Positions 46,108 to 58,018 of a DNA stretch of 64,000 nt are shown one piece after another (position 1 is the stretch's first letter; every line of letters starts with the position of its first letter). The notes below the pieces were generated by a model. It saw only the letters and a program-made list of their open reading frames with translations. It searched no databases and was not told the DNA's origin. Origin of the DNA: Hydractinia symbiolongicarpus (Eukaryota; Cnidaria; Hydrozoa; Anthoathecata; Hydractiniidae); the NCBI RefSeq assembly GCF_029227915.1, contig NC_079881.1:4836001-4900000 (forward strand), read 5' to 3'. A program made the position numbers and the translations under genes.

Positions 46108-47485
46108 CTTTGATTTTTAACCGCACTATTATATCCAGTAAATGATGAACAAACTCTACCTATCATAAAAGTTAATCTTTTACAACTTTGTAATTAGTAA
46201 AGGTATGACCCCACCTAACCTTGCACCTCAGCCGTTCTCTGAAGTGGAGAGTTTATTACTGCATAGGAACGTTACACATGTTGGGTAAAAGTATTTGTTA
46301 GGAAGAAATTTCAGATTGTTGAAAATAATTTATGTATCTTTTTTAATTTTAGTCTATTTTTAAAATTTTTTGACATGTGGTTGCGAATATTGTTTATATA
46401 GTTATAATCATTTCTTTACTTTAGGACGATTCTGAAAAAAGGTCCAGAACTGTCACTGTATTAGTCGTTTTTTTAAGAAACATACTTTTGGGATTATTCT
46501 GGGTGTTTCTTGAATTTAAAGGAAATTTATGGTGTCAAAACGAAATAGGTTGAGAAGGAGAATCGAAAATAAATTCGAAAACATAAAATGACACTTCGGG
46601 ATTTAGCCATTAGAAGCAAGAATAATCTCTAAGTATAGAAATAAAAATAAGATCTTTCCATTTTACTCAAGCAACTTTCGTCTTGTCAGTACTGGGAAAG
46701 TCCCCTCTCCCCTCTGCCCCTCTTCCCCTTCTTCCAGGTATTATTCCTTCCACTTTCTCAGAGTTGTAGAATAAAAAATACCTATCTTGCTCTTATTGTT
46801 TATATCTATCTTGTTTCTATTCATTGGGCTAGTCGCAGACTAAAATAAACAATTACAAAAATGCCTTGCTAAGCAGAAAATACTAAAGCCGACACAATTT
46901 TTGGGATGTCTTTGAATCGTGAGAAGATTAACCATTGAGAGAATTCAAGTTATTTGGAACTAATCCAATTTCAATAAAAAGTATAAATACAATTATCAAA
47001 ACATTCCATTGGAGGCGGTACAAGTGTTTCTATTTTTAGAAAATACTTATTTACAATTTGTTTACTAACAGAAATAAATGTCTACTCCTGATCCTATCAA
47101 AGTATGTTTAAGCCTGCACTGTTATGTGTTACAGAGCTATTATCAGGCCCAGCAAAAGAGGAATTATTTTAATCTTGACATAAACATGTTTACTTGAATC
47201 ATTGAATTCGTTCTATGTATTCAGCGCCGGTCTCATTTCGAAGACAATACACTAATTTGACATAACGACTACTATTTTTATCTGGAGAACTTGATAACTT
47301 TAAGGTAAAGAAAATGCTTAGCTGGCAGTCAGTTAATCTGTTACTTTGAGTAATTGTAAAAGTTATTTGTAATATTTTGTGGTCTTAGATATGGACTTTG
47401 CTAATTATGCCTATTGTTTGGTGTGCAATTAAAAAAAGGAGATATTAACTTATATGTATACACACCATCCGGATAAACTATCTGA
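46108..47485. other. Intergenic, no recognised content
   Basis: AT-rich with a pyrimidine-rich patch at 46700-46740. No open frame of note, RNA gene or defined repeat seen. Confidence 0.45.
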
Positions 47486-47599
47486 GTTCATCACTAACAT
47501 ATTGCCGCACGTAGTGTAGTGGGTTCGTCTGTGGCTCCCAGTTCTGGGGACCGCAGATCGAATCCCGATCACTGCTTGGACAGTATGTTAGTGATGAAC
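47486..47599. repeat. tRNA-like sequence enclosed by a perfect 16-bp inverted repeat
   Basis: GTTCATCACTAACATA at 47486-47501 is exactly complementary to 47584-47599. Between them lies a tRNA-like stretch with an A-box-like GTAGTGTAGTGGGTTCG and a B-box-like AGATCGAATCCCGATC. The acceptor stem is not formed, so it is not a standard tRNA gene. Confidence 0.65.
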
Positions 47600-47639
47600 A
47601 AAGTAGTTCTTCTCCAATATAAAGAAAGGGAAATGCTAA

Positions 47640-47900
47640 AGTGGAAAAATGTATTTGCGTAAAGAATAGAAACCAACGTCAAGTCAAAGAAAATTTTGCT
47701 TTCTGTCCACCACCATCATTTCGCCTATTTGTTTACCTAGTACCAATCATTACTTAGCTAATCATTTGGAATGCATAAAGAGAGTTAAACGTGAAAGAGA
47801 CAATAAAACTTTGTGGCTTCCAAATCCCATTGACAGGATTTGTATTGAGCACTTTATGGATGGAAAACCAGCCTGCAGTAATCCATCTCCATCATAAAAG
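47640..47900 (+). pseudogene. THAP-domain fragment, decayed
   Basis: Plus-strand translation reads HLECIKRVKRERDNKTLWLP, then NPIDRICIEHFMDGKPACSN with PSPS, which fits the second half of a THAP zinc finger (W-x-P, R-x-C-x2-HF, NPxP). The first half (near KCICV) is degenerate and stops interrupt it. THAP fingers occur in P-element-type transposases and host factors; the origin here is unclear. Confidence 0.4.
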
Positions 47901-49339
47901 CTTGAATGTGATTTTAAGCAGGGATCATTGCTTCGTTTTGTTTGACCTAAACTCATTGAAGCTTCAAAGTAGACTCTATTTTTAACAAGTTGATGAAATC
48001 TCTACCGATGACAGTGGAATGGTTACCAAAAAATTGCCAGCAAAACCGACAATACCCATCGAATTCTGATTGGTTTACAACAAACTGACGACTTTGACCC
48101 CTATTTATGAAGTGTGGTTGAACCTGTATTTTCTTATAATCATTAAACCTTTCATGAATCGATACCGTGTGATTTAGATTTCGGACCAAATGAAAGCAAT
48201 CAGTCTTTTTCGGACCAAATAAAAGCAATCAAATGCAAGACTTGGTAATGGGTAATCAGGGCGGATTATTCCTCGTTTTGGAGAAAGCATGGTGGCTCGT
48301 TTGACCGAAAAACGTGCTGCAATGAGAAGCTATTATCTTTTCTATATGCAAGAAATATATGAGAAATAATTAAAAAAATAATTAAAAAGATCTTTACCAA
48401 AGCTTAATCGCAAATCGCTGTTTTGCAAAAAAATGTGACTGACAAAATTCTGGATCCGCCCCGGTTCAGTTAGCTATAGCTACATGTAGCTAAGTAATCT
48501 AGATAGTAGACAAGATGCAGCTTCTTGTCAGTTACTGAGATACATATATACAGAATTGATTTTCCTTGAATTGTCTTTCACATAAATAAACTTGGCCAAT
48601 TCTGTTCTTTAGGAAGTCATCAACAACACGAACCTCCGCCATCAGATCTTTTTTTTTAGTTAAAATATTTGTTAGGGGATCTTCATTATACTGAACTTTT
48701 TTTTCAAGAAACTGAACAACCAATAATTAAGCAATTGGGGCCAAACATGTTGCAAATATAATCAAAAACTTCAAACAATGGGAGTGACCTTCTAATAATC
48801 AGCTATTTTTAAGTTCCTGTGTACCTGTCGAGGTCTGGGCGCCATCTTTTTTTTCTTTCTTATGACTACAAATAAACAAACAACGCTTTGTTGGTGAAAA
48901 TCTAAACACCGCAAGCTCCAGCCATTTTTTCGAAAAGGTTTTTCAATAATTAGCACTTAAATCTTAGCCAATCTCGTTCGAGATATTTTTCGGACAAATA
49001 ACAAAAGTATTACCTTACACCAGCGCGTTAATTAAATGCCGCTTAAGGTGGATTTCTATTAGAGCAGCATTTTGCACAGCTGCGATTAAATCGCCCGGCG
49101 ATTTACTTGTGCATGCGCAATAGACAAAATGAATAAATTGAGTTTTGTGAGGGAGCTTTTGAGCTATAGCCAATCAACCAGATAATTTGAAAGTAAAATG
49201 ATTGCATCATGCTTTACATCGTTTGCGGCATTTAAAAACAAAATAACTTAATGATAATTACACAAGCGATAAAACTCCGTCGCGCAAAAATCTGCAAATC
49301 GTTAAAATTAACAAGCTATTAAAATCAAAATATGTCACA
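47901..49339. other. Intergenic with two unassigned minus-strand open frames
   Basis: Open frames at 47953-48228 and 48532-48723 (FLEKKVQYNEDPLTNILTKK onward) on the minus strand have no recognised motif. A short palindrome AAATCGCCCGGCGATTT occurs at about 49089-49105. No clear gene. Confidence 0.3.
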
Positions 49340-49411
49340 GGGGGTGTAGCTCAGTGGTAGAGCGCTCGCTTTGCATGCGAGAGGCCCGGGGTTCGAAACC
49401 CCGCACCTCCA
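49340..49411 (+). tRNA. tRNA-Ala (anticodon TGC)
   Basis: Intact cloverleaf: acceptor GGGGGTG pairs with CACCTCC, the D arm is GCTCAGTGGTAGAGC, the anticodon arm GCTCGCTTTGCATGCGAGA carries TGC, and the T arm CCGGGGTTCGAAACCCCG is perfect. No intron. A TTTTT run just downstream is the expected Pol III terminator. A and B boxes fit consensus, so this looks functional. Confidence 0.96.
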
Positions 49412-50194
49412 CTTTTTCTTATTTTTTTTATTTCAGTTTAATTTTATGTTAAAATGAAGCTTTTATTTTACCATATTTAAAATGGGGAAAATATTGCATC
49501 TTTATCCAAGCTGGGAGGTGAAAATCTGGAGAAAATTTTTCAATTTATTTTGTTTTTGAAAAATTCAACAACAAAAAAAAAAACGTAAGCAGTAAGAATC
49601 CCCCACTCACAAGTTTATTATCATATGTACGAATGTAATATAACTTTGCATATGAAATATTTTAAGAAGTAAATTGCTAGTTCCAGTTTTAAAATATCTT
49701 TAAAAGATATTTCAAAACTAAAAATTTTAGGTGGGCAGACAGTTATATACATGTTGACATGTTCTTAATTACCTGTTGATGTAAAAAGTTATGCAGCATA
49801 TAAACTTAGCTTACTTATGAAAAAATAAAATGTTATGCTTAAGTTAGCCTCCCCCTTATAGACAAAGCTAGACTGCGTCGTGGTAGCTTGTGTCTACCAT
49901 TTTGTTTCTTCTAAAAAGGGAATTCGCAAGAAATTCCCGTGTGGTGGTTGTTGTGATGACACGCATTGTCTCGCCCAGCTACGTCATTATTTGCTAAAGC
50001 TCCTATATAATCGCATATTACCGTTAATAAATACGTACTAGAGGTTATTCTTTTCATTTGTTTTTATTTTAAGATGATAAGAAAATGATGCACGATCATT
50101 AGTTTAACTTTATATATTTAATCCAAGGTATCTTGATATATCCGAAGTATGCTAAGCATCTATGCATTTACTGTTATCCAACACTTTACCCTCT
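49412..50194. other. Intergenic between tRNA-Ala and DGKE
   Basis: AT-rich. No gene or defined repeat seen. Confidence 0.45.
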
Positions 50195-50520
50195 GTCAGA
50201 TGCTTCGTAACCATAAAAACGCTGTCGTAAACACAACAACTTAGCATCGTCGTCACTTTTTAATAGGGTAAGAGCTTGATTGTGATGGTTGACGGTTATA
50301 CTCCGTTAGGTTCTGTGTGTCCATAGAAACGCCGTCATAAAAACAACAACTAAGTATCGTTGTCTCTTTCCAATAACATTCGGGCTTGATTGTTATGGTT
50401 GACGATTACCCTCCGTCATATGCTGCGTGTCCATAGAAACGGCGTCGTAAAAACAGCAACTAAGTATCGTCACTTTTTAATAACATAAGAGCTTGACTGT
50501 GATGGGTGACGGTTACAACA
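50195..50520. repeat. Three tandem copies of about 110 bp including the DGKE last-exon tail
   Basis: Diverged units at about 50195-50300, 50305-50410 and 50415-50520 share CCATAGAAACGCCGTC, AACAACTAAGTATCGT, TTTTTAATA and GATGGTTGACGGTTA. The rightmost unit overlaps the DGKE coding end (50460-50520, minus strand); the other two lie in the 3' untranslated region and still carry diverged coding tail. Confidence 0.8.
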
Positions 50521-53500
50521 CATGGACCTTGTTCCCAGGGCTCACCATCGACTTGCATAGGTACGTTTTTAGCTTGCTTTGTTTTATGAACTGTGATCTG
50601 CAACAAAATTATAATTGATAAAACAGTTTTAAATGAATTCGTTTCGAAACACTTTCACTTAGACGCTCAATCGTGAAAATTTTTAATCATAGTAAAGTAA
50701 GTAACGGAAAGTTTTAACGTCCTTGGGTATTCCATCCTAACGGTTGGAATCCCCTCCAACTGTAACTATGTTACATTACCGCCAGAGATACGTATAACAT
50801 TACTGTAACTTGCTTGCCTGACACACAAGCGGTCAGTAGATGGCACCAAATGTGGTGACAACACTGCATTTAAAGTGCGCCGGAGTGAGGACTTGAACCT
50901 GAAACCTAAATCATAAAAAGAAAACAGTCCTTACTTTTATTTGTTTTGCTCTACCTAGTTTAATGGGTTCCGCTAAATTGACTTGAAGTTTGGCGATGTG
51001 TAAAGCTGAATATAACCCTGCCACTTCTAAATAACCATCGTTGAATCTAAAACAAAAATGGTACTAAAGTTTGGACACGAAACAAAACAGGCAGCAAGTG
51101 AATAGACATCTATAACTTCTCTTTAACTCTGGTCAAAAACATTTTTTTTAGATGTTTTATACCAAATCTGATTAATATCGCTTATTATTGAGAACTGTAG
51201 TAAACCAAAATCATGAAATGAGATAGCGATGAGGTCATTTACATAGCTCATTCAGTTTAAAACAATGCTTCAATATACATACTTGGATTGAGGCTGGGTA
51301 TTTCCGTTTTCTGTATTATTCCATATTTGACAGCCACCACACCAGCTGTTAATGTTTAAGATGACAATTCCTTCCAATTGGGGTAGGTGTATAACTTTAC
51401 CGTCCAGTTCGAGTTCGATGCGTTCATGTAAATTTTTACACTCTGCCTCCAGAACATCTCGAGAACCATATATAAAGTACATAAGCTAGGATAGAAGAAT
51501 GCATAGATATTGTAACGGTGAAATGAATGCACATCCCCTAACAGGTCTAAAATTACTGATGACAGAAAATGTCAAAATATGCTACATCATAATTTATGCA
51601 GAATAATTAAATCCAAAATTCTTCAAATGTGAAAATCTTGAGAACGAAAAGAACTTTTTAAAAATTTAAAAAGACGTGTTGGCCGACTTTTTAAGCTATA
51701 TAATATAGCTAAGTCCAACATCCTTTTATACCTCAGGTTTCCTTTGCGGAAGCTTCCAGCAGTAGTGGTAAAAAAAGGTGCTCACATTTTTTTTGTATGT
51801 ATCTAAGACTGCAAAAAATAAAAACGTTAATGATTACCTTATTTATTATTCTACTTGTAAACAAAGATGGCTGATATTCACGATGTTTATGAAAATTCAA
51901 CACAACTTGCGCATCGCAACCCAGTGACACGTAACTATTCATGGAAAGAATCTAAAACAAAACAAAAAACAGATTCGAGGATACGGATTGAAATACGTTT
52001 ATTATTTGATACTAAATACACTGAAATTTTGTGGGTAAAAGGCAAAAAGAAAAGTGCTATATACAATTCAATACAAAATTCCCTTTGATCTTTTTATTTG
52101 AGAGCCCTATATTACTAGAGAGTATTAGTTTTGGTCAAATCTAACTTTCCATCTTTTTACACAGCAGTAAAAAAGATTTCTTTCTGATACACCATTTTAA
52201 TACATTAAAAAGTGTTTGCTTGATTTTTTAAAAGGAAAGTGCAAGATCAAGTCACGCAGAACCTTTTATAGTTTTTACCGTTTACGGACAACAAGGCAAC
52301 TGGGAAAGAATTCCTTTGTTGCATTAAACTGAGAGTCTATGTACTTTCATCACACCTACCTTTGCTGGAGGCTTTTTGTCAAAGAAACCGGTATTTTTTA
52401 TAGTCACTTTCCACCTACAAAAAACAACAACAGGTAAACAGTTTTTGGGCTCAACTGTTGCTTACTTGCAGCTTGTTGAATGTGTTTTAAATTCTTGCTT
52501 GTTTGCTTACTTAGGCTGTGTGCCAATCAAAATCAAATCATAGTATGAAACTTAAATAACTTTTGTAACTTCCATTCTAAGTTCTTTGCATGTTGTCTCA
52601 GAGACTATTGCTGCATTTTCCCCTAATTTTGCCCTCTTTTTCTTTTTTATTTACTCACTTCAGGCCCGGTGTAGCTTAGAAACTGCATCTTTTTATAAGA
52701 ATTCCAGTCTCGTGTTGTTTAAAACAAGTCAATTTTATAAAACAAGATGTGTGTCTCTATATATCTTGAACTTCTCGAAAGAACAAGCAAAAATATTTCA
52801 CACATACAAATACATACCTATCAAAAGGTGTTGGTTTTGACTGTTCAAAATCTAACAATAGTTCTTCTATCTCATGTTCATCACCAACATATTTAAGACC
52901 CCATCCCAAAACACGGGCTAAATCGTTCCCTGTGCCCATTGGATGAATTCCAACATATGGACGTATCTAATGTTTACAATAAGAAAAAATGTAATTTAAC
53001 TCATACATAATAATTTTGTCATTTTATTAATCATCATATAATTGTCCACCCTTACCTTTTTTGTAAGTACTACTTTTTTAGTTGGGAACCTTTTAAAGAG
53101 AGTGGTGCTTATGCAATTGTGGCAGGTCATTAAATACTTTTTGTCAAAAAGGGCGTCTATGTAAGGAGGGACTGAGTAGGGGCGCTTATTTGAGTGTTAC
53201 TTGCTGTTATCCTCCGAAAATATTTTATTCTTTCTAAATTTTTTACTTGCAAGTACATGTTTTCATATTCCAATTATTAAAAGGCATCATCCACTTTTTT
53301 GTTTCAAGGTACCTTAATGGAATAAACTCGCAAGGATTAAATTTCATGATTTCGTGTTAAAAAAGATAATAAGTGGCACAAATTGCCACTTATAAACTTT
53401 TTTGCTGGCATAGAAAAATGAAATTTCCTAAACTTGTGCTAGAACATTTGCAAATTAGCATTGGGCCATTGGCAAATGTAAAAAATTTCAAAACTTGAAA

Positions 53501-53981
53501 ATTCTTCAAATTCTTGCGAATAATTATTCCATTAAGATAAAATATTCTTAACTGGAAGGTTAAAAACTTTTTTATGATACCACCAGTCTTCGAATTAGCA
53601 GAATGAAATTGTGATTAAAATGTTGCCTTTGCCAATTCCATTTTTCAATCAATTACACCTACTTTTATAACAGTTGTTGCAACAAAATAAAGGATAAATG
53701 AAACGTGATATACCATGGTTTCAAGCAGACCACATTATATAAGTAGCGCGTGGCCTTGTGGTTATGGAGTTCGCTTCGTAATCACAAGGTCCATGGTTCG
53801 GTCCACAGCGCGGGCATGTTTAGCAAGTGTCTTTACTACAGCTACGGGTCAACCCGTGCCATGTGAGGGAAATTGGGTAGGTAATGCTGGTGTATACTTA
53901 ATGTATACATCCCGAACACAGGACCCACATTGATAACAGTGTTTCAAACACTGAAGTGGCTATATCCTGTATAAATATTCG

Positions 53982-54012
<31 letters not shown>

Positions 54013-57000
54013 TAATAATAGTTTACTTTATACTTCCTCTTGCCAAAAACTGTGTCCCAAGGAAATTATTTTTGGCCTCAATTAAAATGCTTTAAAAAAT
54101 TACAACTTCTACATGGATTTAAACAGGTCTGCAAAGCAAATTCACAGTTTAGGACAACAGAAGGCAGATAAAATAAACAGATAACAATGAAATATTGTAT
54201 CTGCAAATTTAACATTTTAGAATGAATAAATTTTATGTTACATTTTCTTCAAAAAATTATTTTTATACAAATGTAATGGTTTTAGGGAATGATGGCAAAA
54301 ATTGTTTAATGGGTCCAATTTAATGTCTTAAAATGGAGGTCTTAATTAATCAAATAAACATATAATCAAAGTCGTTAATTAGGTTATAAATCCAAGGTCA
54401 GTATGATTTGTAAACACAGCTGGAGTATATATATATGTACCATTTGGGTTGTTGAATACACAGTTTAATAGGCACAAGATTTATCTTTTATAATAACTCC
54501 CATTTAAGTTAAAAAAAATACTGGTGTAGGAAATATATATATACAACAAGTGAGTTCCTGTGGAATTTTTCACAGGAGTAAAAACGAGATATTCGTAAAA
54601 TATGGAAATCGAATAAGATTTGTTACTACTGACATCATCAAAAAAGCTTGTTGTAAATCAGAATTCATGAAAAAAGTAAGAAACCTCCAATGACATAAAA
54701 AGTGTTATGATATTTTTATAAGTATTTTTGCAGTATAATTTAACTTACTGGTAGATCAACTTTATCAATGGCATCCAATACCCAACCCACAGTGCCATCG
54801 CCACCACAAACCAATATACGTGGTTGAGTGCCTGGTAAAAGACGACAGAATTCTAAAGCCGCTTCAGGAGATGTTTCTGAGAGGTCGATAACCTGCTCAA
54901 GTCATAAAAAGAAAAGAGAGAGCTGAAACTACAAACATTTAAAAAATTTTGTAAAATAGCTGTAACTTTATTCCCACAAAAATTACAGAATTAATAAAAA
55001 TACAGAAAAAAATGTTTATACCTGTGCAGGGTTAAGAAGACCTCTAAAAGCTCTTAATAACTTTATTCCTTCATTACTTCCACTTTTTGGGTTTGCTATT
55101 ACTAAGATTGGTTTCCATATTTTGAACTTTGGTTTCTGTACATGTTTTATAACAACACTTCTTCGGCCTAAATGAAAGCAGAAATGAATAAACAAACAAG
55201 ATTACCAATGTCCCTTCCTCTGATTTCAAATAATTTCCTACTGGAATTTTAGATCCCAATTTTTGGTATTCAGATTCGAAGAAACTAGAGCTCCCAAAAA
55301 TATTACATGTCTTGTTGTCCTACCATTATTATTATGCATTTTCTTAAAAAATTCTGGCCACGAGTCTCAAGGATCCCTAGAACTAGTTTTTAAATGGCGT
55401 ACATAAGCTCCAATTAAACAAGGCACACAAGTTATCATTTATTATCAGTGTAAAAGTGACATTTATGGTGGGATAATGGACACATTCTTTTTTGAATTTG
55501 TCATTTTTTATGCGTCGACCAGCCAGACAACCCTATTTTTACAATACATAATTTGTGATGCCTGTCTTCTCAAAATTATAAAAACTGAAGTGTATATTTA
55601 CAGGGGCACTCCAGTGAAAAAAAAATATTTGAAAAAATGTTATTTTGATTAACCAATACATAAATATGTCAAATTAAACCTTTTACAACCATTAAAAATC
55701 TTTATTTATACCTTAATTGGGTCTGTAAACATCTTCAATTTCAAATAAATTTGCAAGGTCGCCTAAAATCAAGAGGACTAGGTCCGACTAGATGAGCATG
55801 CGTCACATCGTGCAGAAAGACAGTGAGCTCAGCAGCACACCTTCTAAAAGTTTGTTTACTTACTGTTTACATTGTTCGTTGATAAGACGTCTTGTAATAA
55901 TAAAAAAGATTATAACATAGAAAATTTAGAATTAAATAATTCTCTTTATGAAAAAGACCTTACAAAGCTACAGCCTACAACTTCAAACCTCTTGTGTCTC
56001 AAAAGGGAGAAATTAATAATGATGCAAAGTGACGAGGTGTCTTTTACTGACTCAAAGCAACGTTCTTAGCAAAATATTTTCTTTTTAAAGAAATAAAAAA
56101 TATATTTAATCGCTTTTTTACTTTCTTTTCATCAAAAAACTTTATCATTTGCTTTAGTAGAAAATCTTTCTTACTTTACAAGCCAATTTATTTTTACTTC
56201 ACAGTTCAGCAATATTTCTCCGCATATGCTTTTTCGCGCACAAATGCAAACAAATTTTATATAACGTTGAAACTTTCTCAGTGATGGAGGACCATTGAAA
56301 TGCATAATCGAAAGATCGAATAATGTTCGTGTTGTGATAAGTTGGTAAAACAGGGTATCAATATTGAATAAAAATCATTCTTATGGTTATGGTAGGTCAT
56401 AAATGGGTTGCAGAAGTTACTGATTTAAAAGTGGTTGTTTTGACAAAGCTGTTTTAGAAACTGCATTATCAGCATTACATGCAGCATAAACAGTAACAAA
56501 GATTGAAGAAAATGGCACATTTACCCCTTGGCAGGTCCTTCCATCAAAAAAGCTTTCTTTTTGAAAAACAAAGAATAGAAACTTGAGCGCTATGAAAGAT
56601 ATGTGTGTAACTAGAAAACTTTTTTGTCAGTGTTTGTATTGGTATGTGTTTTTATTTAATATAAAATTTCGTTATTTGGTTGTGTACCGTGGATGCAAGT
56701 ACAAATAATGAAATGAGAAGAAATAAGAAACTTTGATCGCGTTTACTAGTTAAAATGGCATTTTTACGAAGTGACAATATTTTAATACTACTTGTTACCC
56801 TGTGGAAAAATCCACAGGTTCGCTTGACCTTTTTATACTTGCACAGCTAAGCTACCATTTTGCGTGACAGACGGACAGACGTATACATGTATTATAATAT
56901 AGATGGAAGTTTATTTCCTGGAGATCACATTTAAAAGAACTATCTGTGAAGTGCGACAAGCAAATATAAAAAATTTGATCGCTTGATAGATCACCTGCAC

Positions 57001-58018
57001 AACGTATTTTGTTTAGCCATTTTTGTCTGAGTTCTTTCTTTTTAACAGACAGGATTCTGTGAAAACTAACTTCTTTACACTTCTCTGAAAGATTTAAATG
57101 TAAATCACAGACAAAAAGTGATTTAAATGTAAGCTATAGGTTCTCTGTGGTCGCTTAAACTTTCTGCACGATGTGATGTCATTATTTATATTTGGGTCCT
57201 GTCCTAAATGAAATTGTACCTGTCTGGGTTTTTTTGAAAAAAAAAATTGAATATGAGAAGGCTAGAACAACAATTTTAAATAAGGAAAACAAGTGAAGTA
57301 AGTTTTTTTTTAATTTCTTATGCTTTTCTGAGTATGTATAAAACAAAAAAGAAAAAAGTGATTTTTACTGGAGTTCCCCTTTAAGAATGACAATTTTTGA
57401 GAATAATGCATAAAAAGAAACTAATAATGTTGCATTCAAATTACCTCTCCAGCCTACTGCTTTTAAAGTGACACAATATGGTGGTAATATTATATCCTGA
57501 TTGTCCCCAAAAGTACAATCTGGGTTAAGTTTAGCATAACATTCTCCTTCATGTACAGTCCCTTGACACCACACACATCTATAATCACATAGTCTTGGTT
57601 CAACACCACATGGTTTAGTACAAAATAAACATTTGCTACATAATGGCAAGTTTCCTTTAATGAAATGATGTCTCATGAAAGTTCGCCCAGATAAACTCAT
57701 AACTTTGCAGGCAAGCTTTTTAATAGCATCTTCTTCACACTCATCATGCACACATATCCAACAAGTATCACAAAAGACACCTCTAACCAAAGAAGCTTCA
57801 CATATTGTGCAGTATGTAGGCTTTATAATGAAATCTGAGTGAACCCAGTGATGTCCCTTGCGCGGATCTCTAACTCTAAAATCTTTGTGACGATGTTTCC
57901 GTCGTTTAGACAACTTTGTGACAACGACACAAAATATTATAAAAAACAATGAAAATAACAGTATTTGTTTTGGTTGCTCAAGCCACTCAAAAAAGTTTAA
58001 CTTGGTACTATCATCCAT
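50460..58018 (-). CDS. DGKE: Diacylglycerol kinase epsilon
   Basis: Nine exons on the minus strand: 58018-57445, 55167-55022, 54892-54749, 52966-52818, 52414-52360, 51951-51838, 51485-51283, 51046-50935 and 50597-50460 (TAG). All junctions are GT-AG with consistent phases, giving 544 residues (human 567). In order: an N-terminal membrane helix (about 18-35), a basic patch (KRRKHRHKD), two cysteine-rich C1 domains (about 56-175, with [10 protein letters not shown] and [10 protein letters not shown]), the catalytic domain with CGGDGTVGW (269-277) and [14 protein letters not shown], and the accessory domain ([60 protein letters not shown]). The single N-terminal helix and two C1 domains mark the epsilon type. 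It phosphorylates diacylglycerol to phosphatidic acid in the phosphatidylinositol cycle. Introns carry two SINEs and a 1.8-kb DNA transposon. Confidence 0.95.
50694..50911 (-). repeat. tRNA-derived SINE, family A, copy 2 (truncated head)
   Basis: Matches 41440-41680 through the body (for example CATTTAAAGTGCGCCGGAGT), but the head begins only at GGTTTCAGGTTCAAGTCCTC, so the A box is missing. It lies in the last intron of DGKE. Confidence 0.75.
53743..54020 (+). repeat. tRNA-derived SINE, family B, with (AAT)n tail
   Basis: The head GTAGCGCGTGGCCTTGTGGT, an anticodon-like CTTCGTAATC, and a B box GGTTCGGTCCAC precede an unrelated body of about 170 bp and a 3' tail of AAT repeats. Complete-looking, in a DGKE intron. 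Confidence 0.75.
55601..57381. mobile_element. Non-autonomous DNA transposon with TA target site, in DGKE intron 1
   Basis: The ends CAGGGGCACTCCAGTGAAAA (55601-55620) and the complement of 57362-57381 match with three differences, with TA on both sides. A subterminal inverted pair CATCGTGCAGAAAG (near 55806) and CTTTCTGCACGATG (near 57158) extends the terminal similarity. No transposase is readable; the open frame 55872-56069 has no known motif. It contains the Helitron-like copy at 56791-56896. The superfamily is uncertain. Confidence 0.65.
56791..56896 (-). repeat. Helitron/Helentron-like short element, copy 4
   Basis: On the minus strand: TATTATAATACATGTATACG, GTCTGTCC, CACGCAAAATGGTAGCTTAG, GTATAAAAAGG, hairpin CCTGTGGA/TCCACAGG, then GTAACAAGTAG before T. 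The hairpin arms differ from copies 1 and 3 by paired changes. Confidence 0.65.

Noticed and set aside
53743-53830. tRNA gene on the plus strand
   Set aside because: It is tRNA-like, but continues into a SINE body with an AAT-repeat tail.
55872-56069. 65-codon frame within the DGKE intron transposon
   Set aside because: No recognised transposase or other motif and no supporting splice sites; likely chance.
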